Part shown: piece after piece, positions 49,191 through 55,371 of the stretch
How the letters are laid out: every line of letters starts with the position of its first letter
Position numbering within the stretch: position 1 is the first letter of the stretch
Assembly (NCBI GenBank): GCA_900552455.1
Contig: URZX01000015.1
Coordinates: 1-55,371 of the forward strand
Direction of reading: 5' to 3'
DNA length: 55,371 bases
Source of the DNA: an uncultured Peptococcaceae bacterium
GTDB lineage: Bacteria > Bacillota > Peptococcia > Peptococcales > Peptococcaceae
Notes under the pieces: model-generated
The model's input: only the letters and a program-made list of their open reading frames with translations
Database searches by the model: none
What the model was told of the DNA's origin: nothing
Translations under genes and position numbers: made by a program

Positions 49191-49805
49191 ATGATAGGAT
49201 ATTTGAAAGGAACCGTCGCCGCAAGCGACGGTCAGATCGTCACCCTTATGGTCGGTGGCGTCGGCTTTGAAGTGATGATGCCAAACGACGGAGAAACTCT
49301 TTTCACCATTGGCGAGGAAGCCGCCATCTACACTTACATGCACGTGCGCGAAAATGAGATCGGTCTTTACGGTTTTTCCAGCGCGCTTGAGAAAAAACTT
49401 TTCAATGTGCTCATTGGTGTCTCCGGCATCGGGCCGAAAAGCGCCATGCAAATGCTCGGCGTTTCTTCACCACAGGGCATCATCACAGCCATCACCACCG
49501 GCGACGAAAAACTGCTTTCCTCGCTCCCGGGGATCGGCAAAAAAACCGCTGCGCGTCTCATCCTTGAACTCGGCGAAAAGATCGCCAAGGAATTTCCGCT
49601 CATCACTCAGGATGCGCCAGCCCCTGTGCAGAAGAAAGCTGTGCAACAGCCAAGCGCCATCGAAAACGATCTCACCGACGCGCTCATCGCTCTTGGCTAT
49701 CGCGCTCATGAGATCAAGGAGATGCAGGATGCCACCGACGTGCTCGAAGAAACCGACGTGAACGCAGCCCTTAAAAAAGCGCTGCAGTATTTTGCGAGAG
49801 GATAA
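49191..49805 (+). CDS. ruvA: Holliday junction branch migration protein RuvA
   Basis: This 204-residue tetrameric protein grips the four-way junction and recruits RuvB. Its N-terminal OB-fold starts MIGYLKGTVAASDGQIVTL. Two helix-hairpin-helix motifs follow: VSGIGPKSAMQMLG and LPGIGKKTAARLILEL. A flexible linker and a C-terminal RuvB-binding domain (LTDALIALGYRAHEIKEM) complete it. I chose ATG 49191, 6 bases after GGAGG; ATG 49179 overlaps the ruvC stop but has no site. Confidence 0.97.
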   Translation: MIGYLKGTVAASDGQIVTLMVGGVGFEVMMPNDGETLFTIGEEAAIYTYMHVRENEIGLYGFSSALEKKLFNVLIGVSGIGPKSAMQMLGVSSPQGIITAITTGDEKLLSSLPGIGKKTAARLILELGEKIAKEFPLITQDAPAPVQKKAVQQPSAIENDLTDALIALGYRAHEIKEMQDATDVLEETDVNAALKKALQYFARG

Positions 49806-49808
49806 ACC

Positions 49809-50888
49809 ATGCTTGAAGAACGCATCATTTCCCCGAGCGAAAGCATCGAGGATGTAAAAATACAGAAAAACCTGCGCCCGAAACGTTTCAGCGATTACAT
49901 CGGCCAGGAAAAAGTGAAGACCAAGCTCAAGGTCTATGTCGAAGCAGCGCGCGTGCGCGGCGAAGCATTGGACCACTGCCTGTTTTACGGACCACCAGGT
50001 CTCGGCAAAACAACCCTGGCGCAGATCATCGCCAATGAGCTCGAGGTAAATATCCACATCACCTCCGGCCCGAGCATCGAGCGCGCCGGTGATCTTGTCG
50101 CGCTCCTCACCAACATCCAGCCGTACGATCTGCTCTTTATCGACGAGATCCACCGCCTCAATCGCGCTGTCGAAGAAGTGCTCTACTCTGCCATGGAGGA
50201 CTATGTCCTCGATATCATCATCGGCAAAGGACCAAGTGCGCGCAGCCTGCGCATGGATCTGCCACCGTTCACGCTGATCGGCGCCACAACCCGTGCCGGC
50301 AGCCTTTCTTCGCCGCTGCGCGATCGTTTCGGCATCATCGAGCGCCTGCAGTTTTATTCCACTGATGAGCTGGCGCAGATCATCGATATCAACGCTCGCC
50401 ATCTCGATGTACCCATCGAGTCTGACGGTGCGCATCTCATCGCCAGCCGTTCTCGCGGCACGCCGCGTATCGCCAACCGCCTGCTCAACCGCGTGCGCGA
50501 TTTTGCTCAGGTAGAAGGAGAGGGCGTCATCAATGCAGAGATCGCGCGCTACGCCCTTGATCGTCTGGAAGTCGACGAAGCCGGACTCGACAAGCTTGAC
50601 CGCGACTTACTCATGACCATCATGGAGCAGTACAAAGGCGGCCCTGTCGGCCTGGATACCCTCGCCGCCAGTATCGGCGAAGAGCGCGTTACGCTTGAGG
50701 ATGTCTGCGAGCCTTATCTCCTGCAGGAAGGATTCCTCGCGCGGACGCCGCGCGGGCGCGTCGCTACAGAAAAAGCCTACAACCATTTTGGCCTGCCAAT
50801 GCCAAAACGCATGCAGGAGCAAAATCAGCAGGAGACATTGTTTATCAACGAAGAGGGAGAAGAGACAACAATAAATGAAGACAAGTGA
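49809..50888 (+). CDS. ruvB: Holliday junction helicase RuvB
   Basis: This 359-residue AAA+ motor drives branch migration with RuvA. Walker A is [13 protein letters not shown] near 60, Walker [12 protein letters not shown], then [20 protein letters not shown] (sensor and Arg finger region). The C-terminal winged helix includes [19 protein letters not shown] and [13 protein letters not shown] Glu/Asn-rich 25-residue tail follows. Its last 14 bases overlap queA. Confidence 0.98.
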   Translation: MLEERIISPSESIEDVKIQKNLRPKRFSDYIGQEKVKTKLKVYVEAARVRGEALDHCLFYGPPGLGKTTLAQIIANELEVNIHITSGPSIERAGDLVALLTNIQPYDLLFIDEIHRLNRAVEEVLYSAMEDYVLDIIIGKGPSARSLRMDLPPFTLIGATTRAGSLSSPLRDRFGIIERLQFYSTDELAQIIDINARHLDVPIESDGAHLIASRSRGTPRIANRLLNRVRDFAQVEGEGVINAEIARYALDRLEVDEAGLDKLDRDLLMTIMEQYKGGPVGLDTLAASIGEERVTLEDVCEPYLLQEGFLARTPRGRVATEKAYNHFGLPMPKRMQEQNQQETLFINEEGEETTINEDK

Positions 50889-51915
50889 TTTTGATTACGA
50901 ACTGCCAGAAGAACTCATTGCCCAGCATCCCGCTGCACAGCGCGACCACTCGCGCCTGCTCGTGATGGATAAATACACAGGCGCCGTCGAGCACCGCGTT
51001 TTTCGGGACATCGTCAACTATCTTCACGCCGGCGATGTGCTCGTGCTCAATAATACCAAGGTCATCCCTGCGCGCATTTTTGGCGTCAAGGAAGGCGGCA
51101 CCGCCAAGATCGAAGTGCTGCTCCTAAAGCGTGACGACGATCTTCCGAATACCTGGGAGGTTCTCGTTCATCCTGGCAAGCGCGCCAAAGTCGGCACCGT
51201 CATCGATTTCGGCGAGGGTCGGCTCAAAGGCGAAGTCATCGCCAATACCAGCGCCGGGCGCAAGGTGACGTTTCACTTCGACGGCATTTTTGAAGAAATC
51301 CTCGAAGAACTCGGCACCATGCCGCTGCCACCGTATATCCACGAGCAGCTCGAGGATCAGAACCGTTACCAGACCGTTTATGCAAAAGTGGATGGTTCCG
51401 CAGCAGCGCCAACAGCAGGCCTGCATTTTACCACTGAGCTGCTCGAGACGCTGCGCCAAAATGGTATCGAGATCGAAGAAGTGCTGCTCCATGTCGGCCT
51501 CGGCACTTTCAAGCCAGTGAGCGAGGAAGACATCGAAGACCACGAAATGCACTCCGAATACTACGAGATCAGCCAGGAAACCGCAGACCGCATCAACAAA
51601 GCCAAGGCCGAAGGCCGCCGTATCATCTCCGTCGGCACCACATCCACCCGTGCTCTTGAGAGCGCTGCCAAAGATGGCCGTCTCCAAGCTGGCAGCGGCT
51701 GGACAAATATCTTCATCTATCCCGGCTATAAGTGGCAGATCATAGATGGTCTCATCACCAATTTCCATCTGCCGAAATCCACCTTGATGATGCTCGTCAG
51801 CGCCCTTTCTATGCGTGAGCATATTCTTGCCGCTTACAAAGAAGCGGTCGCACAGCGCTACAGGTTCTTCTCTTTCGGCGACGCCATGTTCATCAATCCA
51901 GGAGACAAAAAATGA
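50875..51915 (+). CDS. queA: tRNA preQ1(34) S-adenosylmethionine ribosyltransferase-isomerase
   Basis: This 346-residue enzyme transfers and rearranges the ribose of SAM to make epoxyqueuosine at tRNA position 34. Family blocks are [53 protein letters not shown] and [10 protein letters not shown]. It sits directly before tgt, the preceding step of queuosine synthesis, with a 4-base overlap. The order ruvB-queA-tgt is widespread. Confidence 0.98.
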   Translation: MKTSDFDYELPEELIAQHPAAQRDHSRLLVMDKYTGAVEHRVFRDIVNYLHAGDVLVLNNTKVIPARIFGVKEGGTAKIEVLLLKRDDDLPNTWEVLVHPGKRAKVGTVIDFGEGRLKGEVIANTSAGRKVTFHFDGIFEEILEELGTMPLPPYIHEQLEDQNRYQTVYAKVDGSAAAPTAGLHFTTELLETLRQNGIEIEEVLLHVGLGTFKPVSEEDIEDHEMHSEYYEISQETADRINKAKAEGRRIISVGTTSTRALESAAKDGRLQAGSGWTNIFIYPGYKWQIIDGLITNFHLPKSTLMMLVSALSMREHILAAYKEAVAQRYRFFSFGDAMFINPGDKK

Positions 51916-53024
51916 GCTTTGAATTTACCATAGAGAAAAAATGCAGCCACACCGCTGCTCGTCTTGGGCGTTTATCCACGCCTCACGGCGAGATCGAAAC
52001 ACCAACCTTCATGCCTGTCGGCACCCAGGCCACCGTCAAGACCCTGACGCCCGACGAGCTCAAAGACGCAAAATCGCAGATCATTCTTTCCAATACCTAT
52101 CATCTGTACCTGCGGCCTGGGCATGAGCTTATCCGTGAGCTCGGCGGTCTCCACAGCTTCATGAACTGGGATCGTCCGATCCTCACCGACAGCGGCGGCT
52201 TCCAGGTGTTCAGTCTCGGTGATCTGCGCAAGATCACAGAAGAAGGCGTGCTTTTCCGCTCCCATCTCGACGGTTCCAAGCATCTTTTCACGCCGGAATC
52301 CGTCATGGAAATAGAGAACGCTCTTGGCGCCGATATCATCATGGCTTTTGACGAGTGTATTCCGCACACTGCCGATCGCAGCTACACAAAAAATTCTCTC
52401 GAGCGCACCACCCGCTGGCTCGAGCGCTGTGTCAAAGCGCAGAAAGATCCAGCGCACCAGGCTCTTTTCGGCATCGTCCAAGGCGGCATGTACGCCGATC
52501 TGCGCAAACTCAGCATCGAGCAGATCGCTCAGTTTGACCTGCCAGGATTTGGCATTGGGGGACTCAGCGTCGGTGAACCAAACTACGTCATGTATCAACT
52601 CCTCGCAGAAACCGTGCCATTCATGCCCGAGCATAAACCGCATTATCTCATGGGCGTCGGCAATCCGGATAACCTTGTCGAAGCCGCCGGCCTTGGCATC
52701 GACATGTTCGACTGCGTCCAGGCGACGCGCATTGCCCGTCATGGCGCATTCTGGACTCGCCAGGGTCGTAAGAGCATCAAGCAGAGCCAGTATCTCAAAG
52801 ACCTCTCGCCACTGGAAGAAGGCTGCGGTTGTTATGCCTGCCGCCATTTCAGCAAAGCCTACATCCGTCATCTTTTTAAGGCGAATGAAATGCTCGCCTA
52901 TCGCCTCATCTCCATTCATAATATCCATTTCCTCAACAATCTCATGGAAGAGTTGCGGCAAGCCATCCGCGAAGACCGCTATCCAGCATTCAGAGAAGAA
53001 TTTTTCGCGAATTACCAGCTCTGA
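51912..53024 (+). CDS. tgt: Queuine/preQ1 tRNA-guanine transglycosylase
   Basis: This 370-residue enzyme exchanges guanine 34 of Asp, Asn, His and Tyr tRNAs for preQ1. The catalytic Asp motifs are [13 protein letters not shown] (near 90) and [13 protein letters not shown] (near 264). Zinc ligands lie in [19 protein letters not shown] with a later His. [14 protein letters not shown] sequence ([11 protein letters not shown]) is present. It is the last gene of the operon; a large hairpin terminator follows. yajC, often next in other genomes, is absent here. Confidence 0.98.
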   Translation: MSFEFTIEKKCSHTAARLGRLSTPHGEIETPTFMPVGTQATVKTLTPDELKDAKSQIILSNTYHLYLRPGHELIRELGGLHSFMNWDRPILTDSGGFQVFSLGDLRKITEEGVLFRSHLDGSKHLFTPESVMEIENALGADIIMAFDECIPHTADRSYTKNSLERTTRWLERCVKAQKDPAHQALFGIVQGGMYADLRKLSIEQIAQFDLPGFGIGGLSVGEPNYVMYQLLAETVPFMPEHKPHYLMGVGNPDNLVEAAGLGIDMFDCVQATRIARHGAFWTRQGRKSIKQSQYLKDLSPLEEGCGCYACRHFSKAYIRHLFKANEMLAYRLISIHNIHFLNNLMEELRQAIREDRYPAFREEFFANYQL

Positions 53025-53037
53025 GCAACGTAAATTG

Positions 53038-53096
53038 ACACATTCTCACAATCTCCAGCCACAAGAACAGCGGAGATGAGAGAATGTGTTTTTTAT
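53038..53096 (+). terminator. Terminator after tgt
   Basis: Outer stem ACACATTCTC/GAGAATGTGT (53038-53047 with 53080-53089) and inner ATCTCC/GGAGAT arms, followed by a T run. Confidence 0.82.
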
Positions 53097-53196
53097 TTTG
53101 TTGTGCGCTGGACATACAAGTGTCCGCGAGAGATAAAAGTGTACGCCCTTCGTGTATTAAATTATTCAATCGACGGACGCCTTGTTGCGTCTGGTC

Positions 53197-53225
53197 ATTG
53201 TAAGGTTTTTGTGCAATAATTATGT
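53197..53225 (+). promoter_or_regulatory. Tentative promoter of sstT
   Basis: TTGTAA, a 17-bp spacer and TATGTT lie near 53197-53225. Both boxes match only in part. Between this and the gene, a GCAGAC/GTCTGC hairpin (53272-53295) separates a GGGGAG sequence from the start codon. Confidence 0.35.
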
Positions 53226-53302
53226 TTATCGGTTGAAAGGCCGAAATCATAAAACGAAAGAAGGGGAGTGGCAGACAGTTTCTACACCGTCTGCAAATAA
53301 AC

Positions 53303-54577
53303 ATGAGTATCAAAGAAGCTTTTCACAAATGGAACAGCATCAGCCTCGTTAAGCGTATTCTCTGCGGACTGATCATTGGTATTATTCTTGGCCTTGTTGT
53401 TCCACAGGCGACAGGGATCTCAATCCTCGGTGATCTCTTCGTCGGCGCCCTCAAGGGCATCGCGCCAATCCTCGTATTTTTCCTGGTCATGAGCGCACTT
53501 TCCAATATGGCAGAAGGCCAGCGCACCAACATGAAGGCCATCGTTGCCCTTTACATTCTTGGTAACCTGACCGCCGCCATGGTTGCAGTATTTGCCCACT
53601 ATCTGTTCCCAGTCACCATGACCTTTGCATCTGGAACAGACGTTGGTGATGTTGCTCCGCCAAGCGGGGTTACCGAAGTCCTCACAAATCTGTTGATGAA
53701 CCTCGTTGATAATCCAGTCAACGCCATCGTCAACGCCAACTACATCGGTATCCTGTTTTGGGCCATTATTTTTGGTATTGCATTGAAGAAAGCAAGCGAA
53801 GGCACCAAGAACGCACTGGAAAATGTTTCCGATGCAACCTCCATCGCCGTACAGTGGGTCATCAGCTTTGCCCCATTCGGGATCATGGGTCTTATTTTTA
53901 CCACCATCTCCGAACAGGGACTCGGCGCCCTCGTTGGGTATGCCAAGCTCATCGTTCTGCTCGTCGGCGCCATGGCCGTCGTCGCTTTTGTCGTCAATCC
54001 GATCATCGCCTTCATCTGCATCCGCAAGAATCCATATCCGCTCGTACTTACCTGCCTCAAAGAAAGCTTTATCACTGCTTTCTTCACCCGCAGCTCTGCA
54101 GCGAACATTCCAGTTAACATGGAACTCTGCAAAAAGCTCCAGCTTGATGAAGACACCTATTCCATTTCTATTCCGCTCGGTTCCACCGTTAACATGGCCG
54201 GCGCAGCCATCACCATTTCTACAATGGCTCTCGCTGCTGCCACCACTCTCGGCATCGAAGTTTCCTTCGGCACAGCGCTCATCATGTGTGTGCTCGCAGC
54301 AGCCAGCGCAGCAGGTGCGTCTGGTGTTGCTGGTGGGTCTCTGCTTTTGATCCCACTCGCCTGCAGTCTCTTTAACATTCCGAACGACATTGCCATGCAG
54401 GTCGTCGGCGTCGGTTTCATCATCGGCGTTATCCAGGACTCCTGCGAGACCGGTATCAACTCCTCCACCGACGTACTCTTTACCGCCTGCGCAGAAATGC
54501 GTGATCGCAGACTCCATCCAGAACGCTACGTTGGAAAACCAGAAGCACTCATGAAAGTGCCAAAAGGTGAAGCGTAA
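53303..54577 (+). CDS. sstT: Serine/threonine:sodium symporter SstT
   Basis: This 424-residue membrane transporter of the dicarboxylate/amino acid:cation symporter (glutamate transporter) family is closest to SstT by the long hydrophobic segments and blocks [20 protein letters not shown] and [34 protein letters not shown] and [18 protein letters not shown] complete the substrate and Na+ sites. It takes up serine and threonine with Na+. ATG 53303 lacks an adjacent ribosome-binding site; GGGGAG lies about 35 bases upstream, beyond a hairpin. It is monocistronic and ends at a terminator. Confidence 0.93.
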   Translation: MSIKEAFHKWNSISLVKRILCGLIIGIILGLVVPQATGISILGDLFVGALKGIAPILVFFLVMSALSNMAEGQRTNMKAIVALYILGNLTAAMVAVFAHYLFPVTMTFASGTDVGDVAPPSGVTEVLTNLLMNLVDNPVNAIVNANYIGILFWAIIFGIALKKASEGTKNALENVSDATSIAVQWVISFAPFGIMGLIFTTISEQGLGALVGYAKLIVLLVGAMAVVAFVVNPIIAFICIRKNPYPLVLTCLKESFITAFFTRSSAANIPVNMELCKKLQLDEDTYSISIPLGSTVNMAGAAITISTMALAAATTLGIEVSFGTALIMCVLAAASAAGASGVAGGSLLLIPLACSLFNIPNDIAMQVVGVGFIIGVIQDSCETGINSSTDVLFTACAEMRDRRLHPERYVGKPEALMKVPKGEA

Positions 54578-54591
54578 ACAAGACCAAAGAT

Positions 54592-54641
54592 ACACAGCCT
54601 TGTCTGTTTCTATAGGAGACAGCAGGGCTGTGTTTGTATTT
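54592..54641 (+). terminator. Terminator after sstT
   Basis: Outer stem ACACAGCC/GGCTGTGT (54592-54599 with 54626-54633) with further inner pairing and a T-rich tail. Confidence 0.75.
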
Positions 54642-54705
54642 GCAGCGAAAATAGACAGGCTCTGGAAAAATAGCACCAAAATCGGCAAAAGTGTTAAAGT
54701 TTCGC

Positions 54706-54734
54706 TTGCAATCAGTTAAGGAACGTGCTAGTAT
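54706..54734 (+). promoter_or_regulatory. rRNA operon promoter P1
   Basis: TTGCAA (54706-54711), 17-bp spacer, TAGTAT (54729-54734), about 70 bases before a second promoter. Confidence 0.65.
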
Positions 54735-54803
54735 ATACACATCGTCACAGCGGCGCTGAAAAGCCAACAAGAAAATTCGTCAAAAAAAGATGAAAAAAAT
54801 CTG

Positions 54804-54832
54804 TTGACAGAAAGTGCGAGAGATGATATTAT
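54804..54832 (+). promoter_or_regulatory. rRNA operon promoter P2
   Basis: TTGACA (54804-54809), 17-bp spacer, TATTAT (54827-54832). With P1 it forms the tandem arrangement common in rrn operons. Confidence 0.85.
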
Positions 54833-54857
54833 ATATGAGTCGTCGCGAGAGTGGCGG

Positions 54858-54871
54858 TTGTTCTTTGAAAA
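54858..54871 (+). promoter_or_regulatory. BoxA-like antitermination sequence of the rrn leader
   Basis: TTGTTCTTTGAAAA in the leader before 16S resembles the boxA element bound by NusB-S10 in rRNA antitermination. Confidence 0.6.
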
Positions 54872-54960
54872 TTAAACAGCCAAGCGAAACAAACCAGTGC
54901 TTTGAAAAAAGCAACCGAACAATGAATTTAGAAGAGCTAGAGTAAGCCCTTCGTAAGATA

Positions 54961-55371
<411 letters not shown>

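Overview
The window is chromosomal DNA from a moderately GC-rich anaerobe-type member of the Bacillota. The 5' part of a 16S rRNA gene lies at the right end, and the gene orders tig-clpP-clpX / lon-engB, hflX beside the aluminium-resistance-family PLP protein, and recA-recX-rny all point to this phylum. Affinity to Negativicutes or neighbouring Clostridia is likely but cannot be settled from 410 bases of 16S. None of the eight tRNA genes encodes its 3' CCA. At least three proteins carry S-layer homology (SLH) sequence, so the cell envelope uses SLH anchoring.

Layout. 1-7.0 kb: tail of an SLH protein, an AAA ATPase behind two matched palindromes, an unknown protein, and an ahcY-dinG operon on the minus strand with a long repeat-filled leader. 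7.1-18.6 kb: a very compact plus-strand run, pyrB-pyrC-pyrK-pyrD-pyrF-pyrE-hflX-PLP enzyme-DUF456-ddl-recA-recX, with no convincing internal terminator. 18.6-20.4 kb: a promoter, a short structured leader ending in an intrinsic terminator, then rny (RNase Y). 20.4-35 kb: an accessory-looking strip. 35-39.5 kb: a small HD (ppGpp hydrolase-like) protein, a KamA-family radical SAM enzyme, a six-tRNA cluster, a small alarmone synthetase with a CpXC-domain partner, and two further tRNAs. 39.5-53 kb: housekeeping operons tig-clpP-clpX, lon-engB and trkA-trkH-ruvC-ruvA-ruvB-queA-tgt. 53-55.4 kb: sstT and the start of an rRNA operon with tandem promoters.

The accessory strip is the most unusual part. 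A two-gene GNAT toxin-antitoxin-like pair sits between two perfect 37-bp copies of the rny terminator. Farther on, a Fic gene sits between two perfect 32-bp copies of the asd terminator hairpin. Each cassette is followed directly by one of two paralogous regulators that combine an N-terminal excisionase/MerR-like HTH with a C-terminal LuxR HTH. Each regulator is followed by matched terminators and matched promoters leading to a secreted SLH-protein gene. The module [duplicated terminator - toxin-like gene(s) - duplicated terminator - two-headed regulator - secreted SLH protein] therefore occurs twice about 11 kb apart. Between the copies lie mazEF, a sirtuin, trmL, an alpha/beta hydrolase and the dapB-asd operon under a lysine riboswitch. 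The SLH protein of the first module is cut by an in-frame TAA just before its SLH repeats.

Most functions are assigned by motif recognition only; no database search was possible.
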